From Rhinopomastus cyanomelas (lineage: Eukaryota; Chordata; Aves; Bucerotiformes; Rhinopomastidae), in assembly GCA_013400115.1 (NCBI GenBank), contig VXBP01002567.1, positions 62,001 through 126,000 on the forward strand: a stretch of DNA of 64,000 nt. Reading direction: 5' to 3'. Shown piece by piece: positions 28,340 to 40,687 of the stretch (the first letter of the stretch is position 1; each line of letters opens with the position of its first letter). The position numbers and the translations under genes were made by a program. The notes beneath the pieces were generated by a model that worked only from the letters and a program-made list of their open reading frames with translations, ran no database searches and was not told the DNA's origin.

Positions 28340-31237
28340 CTGGGATCTACCATGAACAAGCCACAAGATCAGTCTGAGCAGCATATGGAAAACCTTTCTT
28401 TACAGCCAGCTTCTGCTCTGTTGGCAGACTTGCAGAGCTTTGCTCTTGATTGCTTATTCAGGGTTTCTCTTCTGTCTGTTAGCAACTTTATCTTTCCGCT
28501 TCCTCAGGCAACTGCTTCTGTGGCTGCAAACTGGCTGCATTTGAGAAAGACGCCAGCAGATGGCAGCCACCAGTTTCCAGTAGGAGCATCTCGAGGAGCA
28601 AATAACTGGCCAATTCTTAACAGTTGTTCTTGTTCCTCGGTTTTAGCACTAAATTAATTTAGCGCTGAGTGGGATGAGGCTAACAGAAACACTTTTGTAA
28701 TAGAAAAATAGAGACTTAATAGAATCCATCACAGTTAAAACTCCTACACATGGGCTCTGCATCTACAGCTCTTGCTGTGGAATCCAAGTCTGAAGCTGTG
28801 GGAATGCTCATTCCAAAGCTGCCCTTTGCAGGGCTGTGATCTTTGGGAGGCTGTGAGATGTGAAGGGTGTAGTTAGCTGGGTTGTCAGTTGTGAGAGAAC
28901 AAAAATTGCCTGAAACAAAATGTCCTTTTGCCTCCTTTCTTGAATCATAACTAACATAAAAGATATTTAATTTATTTTAAGTTTATTTTAATTTCCTTAG
29001 CAGGTCCAAGAGTACCCGGCAGCACAAGTTGCACCACAAAAAGAAACCCCGTTGTCATTTAGTGCAGGAGATGGCTCCCAGCTCCACAGGCTGCTCCCTG
29101 TGCTCTCCTCCTCCCAAGCTGGGTGCTAAAATGTGAGGCCAGGGTGGAAAAGGGCTTCAGTGGAAGAGCTTTGCAAGTGGAAGAAGTCAGAGGAGAACGG
29201 CTCCTGTCTCTGGAGTGTTGACAGCACAGAGTTTCCTACTGCCTCTTGCAGAAGCCCTGGGAGCAGCAGGAGCTTCCCTGCTGTGAGTCCAGCTTTACTC
29301 AGGCAGCCCCTGCCCCCAAGGCTCCCTTCCAGGGAGCAGGTGTCAGACTTCCCCCTGACTCTCACCCGCTGGTTTCTTACAGAATTCCTACCTTGTGCCA
29401 CTTTGCTGGGCAAAGTCCAGACTTACTGGAGAAAGAACAAGGCACAGAACAAAAAACCCCAGCAGCTTCTCAGCTCCCCTCAGGCCAAGAAGTAGTTTCC
29501 CTCTGCAGATGCCTGTTGGCAGAGAGGTAATCCAGTCGGACAGGGAATGTTTGAGTGCCTGGAAACAACTTCCACGAGCCAGTCCTTATGGAACATGTGC
29601 TGCTTCTCTTTGGCATCTGCTACCAGGGTGTCGTAAGTGGCCCACGAGCTGCACAGACCTCAGCACATGCCTTCAGGTGCTGCAGGGCTGGCAGTGTGTC
29701 AGGGCTTAGAAGAAGAGATGCAGGGATGCACTTTATCTGGAAAGGTAAAAGACCAGCAACACTGTGCCCTGGAAGGTGCTTGGCACCGAAGGGAGGGCCC
29801 TTCCTCTGCTAAGACACCCATTACCAGTTCAGAGATGGCTGTTAGCAGGGGAGATGGGTTCTGACGTGTAAATACAGCCTGAGACACTGTGAAATACCGC
29901 TGGCCATTAGGAGCTGGCCATTAGGACCAGCTGGGCTACCAGGAACAGCTCTGTGCAGCTCCCGGGGAGGGGGTGCTGGGCAGTCCTGCCTGTTGAGGTG
30001 GGGGTTCAGAGCTGAGCAAGATGCGTTGTCATTTGCCTTGTGGAGGTTTTTGAGGTTGCAGCTGATGCTGGTTTAACCCTTTGCACTGCAGGAAGAGGTC
30101 CTGACTGTGACAGGCTTGGTGAGGGAAGCCGAAAGCAATTCCTCCCACAACTCCCTGCACGTGACCTGCTGCACTGGAGCCTGTCTAGAGGTGCTCTTTC
30201 CTGGTTGTCTTTAAAAACCTGCCTTCACAAGCAGGCTGCCAGTCTGAGTACCTGCACGACACGGAGTCAGCCCAGGGTTTGGACACATCATCTAGCCTGC
30301 AGGGATGACCCTATAGCAACAGAACCAGTTCTAGGGGCTGGTGTATGTGCTGCTCCTTGCACAGAGCTCTGCTGTGGTAGTCGTTCCTACTTCTTTTGCC
30401 TGAGGGTGCCCACAGGACCATGGCTGAGTTGCCAGGCATTCATGTCTCCTAGCCTTGAGAACACAGATGGTTTGGATGACTTCTCCATGCAGCTCTCCAG
30501 ACTCCTGCTGTGTTCTCCACATCAACAAGGCAGCCATGAAAAAAGCTTTAAGTATGACTTAAAGTCTTTAAGTTCCTCATCTCTTGCAGTTTAAAGGCCA
30601 TCTGGAGGCCTCCTGAGGATGTGCTGTACTACAAGAAAGACTAAAGGTGAAGGAGAAGGTCCAAGTGAAAAACACACACCATTAAATGAAGAAGGAAGGG
30701 AACAGTGGTGAGAGGAGGTCGGCAGATACAGCTGGTACCTTAGATGCTGGTAAGAAAACTGCTGCTCTGGGTCTGCTCTGTGTCTTTCTGCTCTTCTCCA
30801 TCCAAAAGCTTTTTTATAGGTGACTGATGCTTCTTGTTCCTTTGTCACCAAGTCCTTTTCAGTCTATTTCAGGGTGTCTTGTCAGCGTGAGGAGTGAAAC
30901 ACAGAAGTAGGTAGGTTTGAAGAGGAAATTCCAAGCACCAGCAGTGCTGAAATACATGGGAACCCACTGCTCAGTTCTTCCTCATGTAAGTGAAGTTCCC
31001 GTGAGGATTTGGAAGGTTTCCAGGAGCCCTTGTACCCAAGCAAGCTGTAATTTCTGACAGGACAGGTTTGTTAGTCTCTAGCAGAGTTCCTACAGCAGGT
31101 GCACTGAGAGCAGGGTTGAGCGAAGGCTGGTAGAGCTTTGACGAGGGCAAAACCATGTTGGTGGCAGCCCCAGAACCACAGACACAGGCAGAGCACAAGC
31201 ATCTGTCACCATCACAGGTCTCCTTGAGGTGGGTTCT
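28340..31237. other. Unique intergenic sequence, 2.9 kb
   Basis: The longest repeat-free stretch outside the gene. Open frames up to 184 codons occur on both strands in GC-rich parts, overlap each other and resemble no protein I know. No RNA gene recognised. Confidence 0.55.
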
Positions 31238-31622
31238 TCACAGAATCACAGAACATCAGGGATTGGAAGGGACCTTGAAAGATGATCAAGCCCAATCCCC
31301 CTGACACAGCAGGATCACCTAGATCAAGTCACACAGGAATGTGTCCAGGCGGGTTTTAAACATCTCCAGAGGAGGAGACTCCACAACTCCCCTGGGCAGC
31401 CCCTTCCAGTGCTCTGTTACCCTCACTGGGAAGAGGTTCCTTCTCATATTGATGTGGAACCTCCTCTGTTCCAGCTCACACCCATTGCCCCTTGTCTTAT
31501 CATTAAGACAGCAGAGCCTGGCTCCATCCTCCTGACACCCACCCTTTCCCTATTCATAAACATTCATGGGGTCACCCCTCAGTCTCCTTTTTTTCCCAGC
31601 TCCCTCAGCCTTTCCTCATAAG
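31238..31622 (-). mobile_element. CR1 LINE fragment
   Basis: Antisense, from TCACAGAATCACAGAACATC to CCCTCAGCCTTTCCTCATAA. Confidence 0.93.
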
Positions 31623-32226
31623 CAAGAAACATCCTCAAGGACTCCAGTGGTGCTGCAGATCACTTAGGAACGAGCTGGCTTATGAATTTTTACAGACATT
31701 AGACAACAAACACTGTGCATCCACCTCCTCCCCCACTCCAGCCTGTTATTCTGGAATGAGGAGGCAGAAAGAACTGGAACATCCGAGTGTTGCTGTTGAC
31801 TGTCTCTCACTGGGTAAATCCACTTGCAGTTCACTTTAGTGAAGTGTAAATACGGGGGAGATTTTATCTCCTGCAACCATAGGAGACTGGAACATCTGTC
31901 AGATACATTGTCACCCACAAACACGATGCTTTCTGCAAAGCAAAGATGGTTTTGGCAAGTGGGGTCTGTGTGTTTGGAGTTTTCTCTCCAAAGCTAACAG
32001 AAACATTCTCAGGGAAAACTTTCCTTGCTACAACTGCAAGGAGCAGACTGCTGACGTCTGATGTTTCCTGGTGCTGACTGAGAGTTAAATCTATTCTGGA
32101 TTTGAGCTGCACGTTTTCTCCCCCCTCAGATCAGTTTTGCTTTTAGGTTTTGGGGTTTTATTTATGTCACTTGTGTCTCCTTAATTTTTGCTTTGTGGAC
32201 ACTGTAGGGGAAGTAGTGACTTGGCA

Positions 32227-32766
32227 GAACTGCTTGAGAGGGTCCAGCGCAGAGCCACAAAGATGATGGAGTGGAGCATCTCCCTGATGAGGAAAGGCTG
32301 AGGGAGCTGGGTCTCTTGAGCTTGGAGAAAAGGAGACTGAGGGGTGACCCCGTGAATGTTGATCAATATGTGAAGGGTGGGTGTCAGGAGGATGGACCCA
32401 GGCTCTGTTCAGGGGCATCCTGTGCAGCTTGGTCTCGGTGATCCTGCTCTGGCAGGGGGATTGGACTGGATGAGCTTTTGAGGTCCCTTCCAATCCCTAA
32501 TGTTCTGTGATAGGACAAGGGGCAGTGGGTGTCAGCTGGAGCAGAGGAGGTTCTGCATCAATCTGAGAAGGAACTTCTTCCCAGTGAGGGTGACAGAGCA
32601 CTGGAAGGGGCTGCCCAGGGGGGTTGTGGAGTCTCCTTCCCTGGGGATATTTAAAACCCACCTGGATATGTTCTTGTGTGACTGGTTCTAGGTGATCCTG
32701 CTGTGTCAGGGGGATTGGACTGGATGATCTTTCGAGGTCCCTTCCAGTCCCTATTGTTCTGTGATT
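32227..32766 (+). mobile_element. CR1 LINE interrupted by a second CR1 tail
   Basis: Sense CR1 body from CTGCTTGAGAGGGTCCAGCG, broken after CAGGGGCATC, resumed at TAGGACAAGGGGCAGTGGGT (32,511), ending CCCTATTGTTCTGTGATT. Confidence 0.93.
32420..32510 (+). mobile_element. CR1 tail nested inside CR1
   Basis: About 90-bp tail (CTTGGTCTCGGTGATCCTGC ... CTAATGTTCTGTGA) inserted at the CATCTAGTGATAGGACAAGG site of the host copy, in the same orientation. Confidence 0.88.
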
Positions 32767-33254
32767 ACAATGCTGGGATCAGACTGGTAAGTGGTAAGTT
32801 GCTGCTGTGTGCAGTGGCTCTGTGTTTGATGCTTCCACTTAGGAGGCTACGAATGGGGTTCCTAAGCCCTTTTCCCTCCCAGGTGGTAACCCACCACCTT
32901 CAGGAGAGAGTCTGAGGGTGAAAAGGAAGGTGAAACTCAGCACCCCCTGAGTACAGATCAGCTGGTAAAGGGTGCCCAGCATCTCATCCATTTGGGGCAA
33001 GGAATGTGGCTGCAGCTCTGCAGAATCATCTCCTTGAGCTGCAGAGACCCAAATCCTCGGACCAGTGTCATTTGTGTGTTCAGTGTGAGAGCAACAACGA
33101 TCAAAACACCTTGTTGGGAGCCGAGCGCTCACCCCTGTGAGCTGGGCAGAGTGGGCAGTGCCACTGTGTGGGTCCAGAGAAGAGTCCAGCACAGACGCTG
33201 GGCTTAATGGTGAAGGTGGGGAGCCTGCAGGGCTGACAAGAGGGACAGACGGAC
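32767..33254. other. Unique intergenic sequence
   Basis: No repeat or gene seen. Confidence 0.5.
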
Positions 33255-33680
33255 CCGGAGGCACTCGAGTAACAAATTGAACGGTGAATATCTTAAGATG
33301 ACTTTGGTTTATTGTGCAGATCAGGTCAGTGGAAAAAATATTGGGAGACCGAGCAAAGAGACAGGCTACTTTAGCAGATAAATGGACTGATCATGTTGTA
33401 TTGAGGAACAATGTCTAAAACATAGTTTATTGTGCAGCTGAGGGCTGAAGCATTTGCTGATGCCAAGAGGTCCTGCACTGACCCTAGGCATGCGTGGAAT
33501 TAAATGGCACGGTGTTTTTTGATGGTTAAACTCCCCAAAGAAGACACTCCATTTGTTACCAGGGCTCTGATGAAGTAAAGTGTGGTTTATATGTACAAGG
33601 CCAGCCTTCAACTCATCTCGGAATGAATGGAAAGGTAAAATTGAATTTTACACTCCTGCTGCTATGATTAATGTAGGGGC
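33255..33680. promoter_or_regulatory. Candidate conserved non-coding element
   Basis: Repeat-free, AT-rich block with two TAGTTTATTGTGCAG-like segments (TGGTTTATTGTGCAGATC near 33,305 and TAGTTTATTGTGCAGCTG near 33,423) and the palindrome GTAAAATTGAATTTTAC at 33,635-33,651. Looks like vertebrate conserved non-coding DNA; conservation cannot be tested here. Confidence 0.35.
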
Positions 33681-33780
33681 TCCGGGAGGCAGTGGCCGGC
33701 TGCGGGAGGGCAGCGCCGGCTCGCTCGGTGGGTGCTGCCTTTGCTTATGCACAGGGAGGCCAAAGAGAGGGGAGTCTGCA

Positions 33781-34420
33781 TGAATCATTAGGGATTAGAA
33801 GGGACCTCCAAAGATCATCCAGTCCAATCCCCCTGCCACAGCAGCATCACCTAGACCAAGTCACACAGGAACACATCCAGGTGGGTTTTAAACATCTGCA
33901 GAGAAGGAGACTCCACAACCCCCCCCCGGGCAGCACTTCCAGTGCTCTGGCACCCTCCCTGGGAAGAAGTTTTTTCTTATATTTATGTGGAACCTCCTCT
34001 GTTCCAGCTCACACCCATTGCCCCTTGTCCTATCACTAGATGACACTGAGCAGAGCCTGGCTCTGTCCTCCTGACACCCACCCTTCACATATTTATAGAC
34101 ATTAATGAGCTTACTCCTCAGGCTCCTCTTTGCCAGGACCCCGCTCCCTCAGCCTCTCCTCATAAGGGAGGTGCTCACTGTCCTACACTGGACTCCCTCC
34201 AGAAGCTCCACATCCCTCTTGAACTGAGGGGCCCAGAGCTGGACACAACACTCCAGATGTGGTCTCACCAGGGCAGAGTAGAGGGGGAGAAGAACCTCTT
34301 TCAATCTGCTAACCACCCCCCTTCTGATCCACCCCAGGATGCTGTTGGCCCTCTTGGCCACCAGAGCACACTGCTGGCTCATGGTCATTCTGCTGTCCAC
34401 CAGGACCCCCAGGTCCCCTC
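33781..34420 (-). mobile_element. CR1 LINE, 5'-truncated, about 640 bp
   Basis: Antisense from TGAATCATTAGGGATTAGAA through the polymerase remnant to GTCCACCAGGACCCCCAGGT; contains a 9-C homopolymer run near 33,920. Confidence 0.94.
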
Positions 34421-34574
34421 AGGTTTTGGCAGAGATGGGCAGAGCTGGAGAGCTTCAGGTGGCGCTTCAGCCCTGGTGCTTCATCCTCTACAATGGCTGG
34501 GAGGAAAGCCCAGCAAGACCTGGGGTTTGGAAAGCTGCTTCTGAGCTGGAGAGGGATAAACTGACCAGCAGTCC

Positions 34575-34690
34575 AATCACAGAACATTAGGGATCAGAAG
34601 GGACCTCAAAAGATCATCCAGTCCAATCCCCCTGCCACCGCAGGATCACTTAGACCGAGTCACACAGGAACATGTCCAGGTGGGTTTTAT
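34575..34690 (-). mobile_element. CR1 tail
   Basis: Antisense tail from ATCACAGAACATTAGGGATC to CAGGTGGGTTTTAT. Confidence 0.92.
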
Positions 34691-35096
34691 GAGTGTTTGT
34701 TGTCCTTATCTGCTTCAGGAGCAGGGCAGTGGGTGAGGTGTCTTCACAGCTTCACTTGGGACGTGGTGGCTTCAGCCAGAAGCTTCCCAGTGGATCCCAG
34801 GAAGCTGGGAGACCAGAAACTATGAAATATCCTTGCACTGAGGAGGAAAAGTGAGGTGTTTTCTGCCACTTGCTGTTGCACTTCTCTTCCAATACTACTT
34901 CCTGATGTCTCTTGGTAAAGCCATGCCCACACATCCTATTTGCTGGGACTGATGACAACGTTTGCGTAGTCATTGCACAAACTCCTTAATTCCTTTTAGG
35001 TTCTTTCAGAAGGTCTCTGGTGGTCTCTGGCAGCATCTGATGATCGTAGATGTGAACTTACTATGAACCCTTAGGTGTCTTCTCCAAAATGTGGTA

Positions 35097-35260
35097 AGGA
35101 ATGGGCTGCCCAGGGTGGTGGCAGAGTCCCAATCCCTGGATGAGTTTAGAAGATGCTTAGATGTGGTGTTGGGGGATGTGGATTAGGGGTGAACTTGTAG
35201 AGTAGTGTTGTTGGTTGGACTGGATGATCCCAAGGGTCTTTTCCAACCTGAATGATTGTG
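35097..35260 (+). mobile_element. CR1 fragment, variant subfamily
   Basis: Sense; AGGAATGGGCTGCCCAGGGT to TTCCAACCTGAATGATTGTG, with GATGTGGTGTTGGGGGATGT. Confidence 0.9.
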
Positions 35261-35674
35261 AACTGGATCAACATTCCAGTTTTATAAGTTCTGAACTTAT
35301 CAGCCAGCTTGGCTACCTTGAGTTTCACACTTACTTGGAATGCTACCTTCTGCTAAAGAAAGATGCTTGTTAATGGAGGAAGTGTCCTTCAAGACATTCT
35401 GTGGCTCCCTTCAGCTGGCCTCAAGAAGAGTCACTTAGTTGTAGAAGGTCAATAGGCAAAAGCAAGCTGCCCCTGGTATATTTCCAGAGAAACCATTTCA
35501 TCTCTTACTGGTGTGATGCCAGCAGCACTCATTTTTCTACTCTTGCACCCAGCTCTGTGTAAGCCCAGGGGTGAGATGTCCACTTGATTTGTGGCTCTAG
35601 CAAACGAGTGAGTTACGGCCAGCAGCATGAAAATCTTATAAATGGAGCTTTGGGGAGTGGTTGGTCACTTTGGC

Positions 35675-35756
35675 TTGGTCTAGGTGGTCCTGCTCTAGCA
35701 GGGGGATTGGACTGGATGATCTTTTGAGGTGCCTTCCAATCCCTAATGTTCCATGA
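35675..35756 (+). mobile_element. CR1 tail, solo
   Basis: Sense; TTGGTCTAGGTGGTCCTGCT to CCCTAATGTTCCATGA. Confidence 0.9.
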
Positions 35757-37530
35757 AGCTGTGGCTGGTCACTTTCTAGAGGTGCCAAGTGTGAGAAGCT
35801 GCCTGCTGGAGCCTACAGCTGTTACTCACCACAGACTCGAGCTGGGATGAAGGGCAGTGGCTCAGGGCCCCTGTTACTTGGCTGCATCACTCCTGATGTA
35901 GATCTGAGCCCGTCCACCCTTGGCTGAGGGCAGGCAGCCTTCCACCCTCTGCTTCAGCTCAGCAACCTCTCCACCAGCCCAGCGTGGAGCGGTGGCAGAG
36001 GGGCACCCGGCTGGCAAGTGCTGAACAGCTGAAGGATGACAATGAGTCAGGTGAGTAAAAGGAAATTGTTTTCTTGACAACCTGCTGTTGGGGGGAAGGC
36101 AGGGGGGTGAGAGACCCCGTAAGAATAAGGAGCCTGGGAGAAAGGGGATAAGTTAACACTAAATGGGCATGTGGTGACAGGGTGGGAAATGGTGGGACAG
36201 CTGGAAATGCAGCAGGAGCCCGGAGAAAATCGATATGAGCGTTCCAGGGGTAGTGCTGTTCATCAGGTGACAAAGTTAAAGGCAGCGAGACACTAAAAGT
36301 GAGAAAATATCACTGACCCCTGCAGTATTGATCAAGCAGCTTAGACACTCAAGGCCAGAGTCACTAATAAAGTGAGACGTATCAGCAAGAAGCCCATGAG
36401 AGCAGATGAGTTGGCTTCCGAAGGTCTTAAAGATAAAAATAAAATGGATCTTCGGAAGCTCTCGTTAACCATCTTCTTTGTCTCGTGAAGAGCAGCGGGG
36501 ACGCAGCGGTTGTGGAGGAAGGCACGGCCAGGGAGCTGGAACGATGCTGCTAACGGGTGGTTTGAACTGGAGTGGATCTCGGGGTGAGAGCAAAGAGGAG
36601 CTGGTTGTGCTGGGGAGGGCTGGTGGCTCTGCCTCTTCTACCGGTACACGGCTGCGGGATGCAGGTAGGGGCAGGTGTCTCACAGGGCACAGGCGCTTCA
36701 AATGGGACCCAGAGCTCAGTGAGCAGATGCTGCTCCTTTGCCTTGATGCAGGAGATGGTGGCTGGTGGTGGGTTTGGTGCCCTTGTGTCTTTTGCTTTCT
36801 GAAGCAGCTTCAGGTCAGCTCGGTGTGTCGGCACAGCCCTCAGCTCTCCTTTATCATCGCCTTGATCACTTGCCCCAGGGCTGGACGAGAGGGTGCCCGT
36901 GGCACTGCTGTGCATTGGGAGCTATCCCTGCCGCTGCAGATCTAGAGGTCACAGAGGTCTGGGTGAGTCTTGCCTGGCCTGTTCCACCTCCCAGTCACTT
37001 CCAAGTGACTCTTTGTGCTGAGTAGGCAGTGTGGAAAGCAGCTGCAGAGAGAGTAAGTGTGTTTTAAAGTGCTGGCTGGAAAAGCTAACAGCAGAGAGAC
37101 GAGTAAGGCTGTGAGGGCTATGGTGGAAAAAGGAGTCACTCTGTGTTCTGTTCTGGATGATGCTTTCATGTAAAAAGAAGAGTAAACCTCCACAGTCCTG
37201 TTTTTTAAGGACAGAAATTCCTGGGTGACTGTCCCTTGCAGCCTGCGGTAGCATCCCGGGGTCTCTCAGCTGCTGCTGAACTGCCCCAAACAGGCTGCTG
37301 AGAGAAGGCAGCTCGTGGTGACAGCTGAAATTGGCACTTCTGGGGTCACACCTCCACTGAAAACAGGGTAAAGGTCTTCAGCCCTGGCCAGCACAGCGGC
37401 TGCAGTTGATTGAGAGGTGTAGGTGCTGAGGAAAAATAAAAGCCTAAAGGAGACCTTGATTGTGAGCTGACATCAACCAGCTATTTTAGAGTGAAGTTCT
37501 CTGCAGCTGATCTGTCCTAGCGCAGGACAC
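35757..37530. other. Unique intergenic sequence with one candidate regulatory block
   Basis: 1.8 kb with no CR1. Contains the 36,290-36,480 block. Open frames to 155 codons (36,478-36,945) overlap others on both strands and are not recognisable. Confidence 0.5.
36290..36480. promoter_or_regulatory. Candidate conserved element with hairpin
   Basis: AT-rich, repeat-free. Holds a 13-bp inverted repeat with one mismatch: GCTTCCGAAGGTC (36,414-36,426) against GATCTTCGGAAGC (36,447-36,459), with a 20-nt A-rich loop containing AGATAA. Function unknown. Confidence 0.35.
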
Positions 37531-37944
37531 TCATAGAATCACAGAACGTTAGGGTTTGGAATGGACCTTGAAAAGTCATCCAGCCCAATCCCCTGCCACA
37601 GCAGGATCCCCTGGATCAAGTCACACAGGAGCATGGCCAGGCAGGTTTTAAGCATCTCCACAGGAGACTCCACAAGCTCCCTGGGCAGCCCCTTCCTGTG
37701 CTCTGTTACCCTCACTGGGAACAAGGTCCTTCTGAAATTTATATGGAACCTCCTCTGTTCCAGCTCACACCCATTGCCCCTTGTCCTGGATGGCACTGAG
37801 CAGAGCCTGGCTCCATCCTCCTGCCACCCACCCCTCACATATTTATAGGTGTTAATGAGATCACCCCTCAATCTTCTCCAAGCTCAAGAGACCCAGCTCC
37901 CTCAGCCTTTCCTCATCAGGGAGGTGCTCCACTTCCTTCATCAA
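37531..37944 (-). mobile_element. CR1 LINE fragment
   Basis: Antisense from TCATAGAATCACAGAACGTT to GTGCTCCACTTCCTTCATCA. Confidence 0.94.
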
Positions 37945-39117
37945 ATAGCTTGGACAAGCTGCACTCTGCACCCCCTCGGGGTGAAGAAACCTGCAGCAGT
38001 TCTTTTCCTTGTGGGACCGTGATGTTCAGAGCTCAGTCCTGCTCTCCTGTCCTCAGCCACAACACAGAGTTCTCCACTCACACAAACAGCCAGGTTGTGC
38101 ACTCCTGTGGTTGTCCAGACCCTGAAAGCTGGGGAAGCAGAGTTCCCTGGACTTGTTCTTTCAGTTTAGAAAGAAAAGGGGAAAAACTCCAACTAACCAA
38201 AGTGTGGGGGTTGAGATATTTTGGCTCCTGCCCTTCCTCTGCCTTTCACCCACCTCCCTTGTGGAGTAAAGATGAAATAAATACTAACGTGCTAACTGAA
38301 ATTACACCTGAGGTCCCCGCTGTAGGGGTGATGGAGTGTCCGACAGGCATGTGCCCCATGAATAATCCTAGCACAGGTCCTCCCAGGGAGGTTCTTCTGG
38401 GCAGGAAGAGCCCATAAAGGAAGCTGCCAGAGGGAGAAGAGGATTTATGTAGGTCAGCTATGGGGAAGAGAGAGATTAAAGCTATTGCTGGCTTTATCAG
38501 GATTCTATATGATGGCAGAAACAGCTGCTCCTTAAATCCATATCTGAGGACCCTAAAACCAGGAGACAGAGTTTGCTTTGATGGATAGGGCCACTGTTAG
38601 AAATGTGTGGCCAGTGTTAACCGGGACGTTGGCCGTTTTGTATGCAGCAAGCAACGGCGTGAATTTAGCGACATCAGGACGCGATCGCTGAGGCTCCTCG
38701 TAAAATCTTAAACGTTTGGGGAGACACATTCATCACCTTTGCAGAGTGTGAGGTGGAGAAGCTGCTCCTTCATGAAATAGTTTCAACAGCTTAAAACTGC
38801 TTGGTTCCTTCCTCTTCCCGTTTCCCCACGATGTCAGGTGACAGGCAAACTGGTGGCCAGTGCCTGAGAGTTTTGGGGGTATTTTACTGTTGTTACGAGC
38901 TCTTCCAGAAAGCAGCTCTTCCTTCCCTTCAGGAAGGTACAGTTCAGCCTCTCAGTGTTTCCAGAAGTTCTTTCACCTGTATTCCACCATCAAATTTAGG
39001 AGCAATCATCAAGATTCTTAAGAAGTCAGTTGTCTTGGGGGTGCAGCCACTGGGTGCTCACGCACTTCTTGCACTAACCCTAACCCTGTTAGTTTTATAA
39101 TCTTACTTCCTAGGAAA
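37945..39117. other. Unique intergenic sequence
   Basis: No gene. The 38,600-38,780 part is CpG-bearing (TTAGCGACATCAGGACGCGA, then TCGCTGAGG) unlike its surroundings and may be a conserved element. A two-unit telomere-like CTAACCCTAACCCT lies at 39,074-39,087. Confidence 0.5.
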
Positions 39118-39309
39118 TGAAAACCCACCTGGATGTGTTCCTGTGTGACTTGGTCTAGGGGATTCTGCTCTGACAGGGGGGTTGGACTGGATGATCTTTC
39201 AAGGTCCTTTCCAATCCCTAATGACTGGATCTAGGTGATCCTGCTGTGGCAGGGGGATTGGACTGGGTGATCTTTTGGGGTCCCTTCCAACCCCTGATGT
39301 TCTGTGATC
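39118..39309 (+). mobile_element. CR1 fragment with doubled 3' tail
   Basis: Sense; begins AAAACCCACCTGGATGTGTT; the ~76-bp tail occurs twice, joined at CCTAATGACTGGATCTAGGT (39,218). Confidence 0.93.
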
Positions 39310-39703
39310 ACTTCTCTGCAAAAGACTTTTCCCAACAGTATCTGAAGGCTGAGGTCTGCTAGCACAATCACACTCAGTGTTTGCTTTGTCTACTCTCAAA
39401 ACAAAGAGGCTTCCCCATCCTTTCAAGCTTCCCCGTGTTTGTGCAGCGGGGTTGCTGCCGCGTGTTGCGTCAGAAGGCTGTTTACAGATGTAGGTACTCC
39501 AAGCTTCATCTGACTGATCATCTCTCTCTTTGAGTGACCTCATCTGTCTCCAGTGGCATAACCAAGCAGTTTAGGCTTTGAGTGAGGTCACCTTGCTGCT
39601 CCTGTTGTTACTGGACCTATCAGTTATCCCTCAGACTTGCTTTAGCAAGGACCAAGAGCTTCAAACCCTCTTTCTTCCTCCCAGTTCAGCAGTGTCCCTC
39701 CAA

Positions 39704-39786
39704 TTACAGAACAGTAGGGATTGGAAGGGACCTCCAGAGATTATTTAGTCCAACCCCCTGCCAGAGCAGGATCACCTGGACCGTCA
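39704..39786 (-). mobile_element. CR1 tail, solo
   Basis: Antisense; TTACAGAACAGTAGGGATTG to CAGGATCACCTGGACCGTCA. Confidence 0.9.
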
Positions 39787-40461
39787 CAAATTTCTGGCTC
39801 TTTTACAAGACACCCCAAGTAGACAGTTCATCCACAGGTACCGAGATAGGCAGGTGGAGCTGTGGGCACCAGCACTCCTCCTGCCTGTCACAGCCCCGTG
39901 TTCAGTGGGAAGCACCAGGTGCTTTGTACCCCAGTTGGAAGCAGCAAGAGCCATCCAGCCATTTGTACTTGTCTAATTATTATTGCTCTTTGCATTTGCT
40001 TCCAGTGGATGACTAATGGAAGAGGGTTAGAGGGAAAGGAAGGTAGAGGGGGAAGACAGCAGTGATTTGTGGGGGAGGTATCTCATCTTGGAGAGGAGGA
40101 CATTTATCTTGCTGAGTCTCCATGGGTAGGTAGCGCCGGCTGTCAGCGGGCGGCTGTTCGCACACGGGCGCCTGTGTGGGTGTCAGCACACGGTGACTGA
40201 CAGGGTTGGGTGGGAGCGTGGTGGTGTTTAAGGTGGTTTTGATCTGTGGTCACCAGCTCATGTTTTGATTCCTAAATAGTCACCGCCAAGGCAGCTGTTT
40301 GGAGAGTGACCCATTTCCTAGTGCAACCTGGAGAGATGGAACAAAGACTCCTCAGGCCTTGTCCAAGCTCCTGGGCTCATCCTTTGTAACAAAAATCTCC
40401 CACTTGGCCTGAGAGTAAGTTTAATGAATTAAACTACATTAAGAAGCCACTCTCTCTTCTT
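39787..40461. other. Unique intergenic sequence
   Basis: CpG-rich patch at about 40,130-40,180 (GTAGCGCCGGCTGTCAGCGG). No gene or repeat recognised. Confidence 0.5.
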
Positions 40462-40687
40462 AGAATCACAGAACATTAGGGATTGGAAGGGCCCTACAAA
40501 GATCATCCAGTCCAATCCCCCTGCCAGAGCAGGATCCCCTAGACCAAGTTGCACAGGAACATGTTCAGGTTGGTTTTAAACTTCTCCAGAGAAGGAGACT
40601 CCACAACTCACTCTGGGCAGCCCGTTGCAGTGCTCCATCACCCTCACTGGGAAGAAGTTCCTTCTGATAATTACATGGAACATCCAA
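40462..40687 (-). mobile_element. CR1 fragment
   Basis: Antisense; AGAATCACAGAACATTAGGG to CTGATAATTACATGGAACAT. Confidence 0.92.

Noticed and set aside
30040..30594. 184-codon open frame on the plus strand
   Set aside because: No familiar domain; several overlapping frames of similar quality in GC-rich unique DNA; no splice or promoter support.
39074..39087. Telomere-like CTAACCCTAACCCT
   Set aside because: Only just over two units; too short for an interstitial telomeric array.
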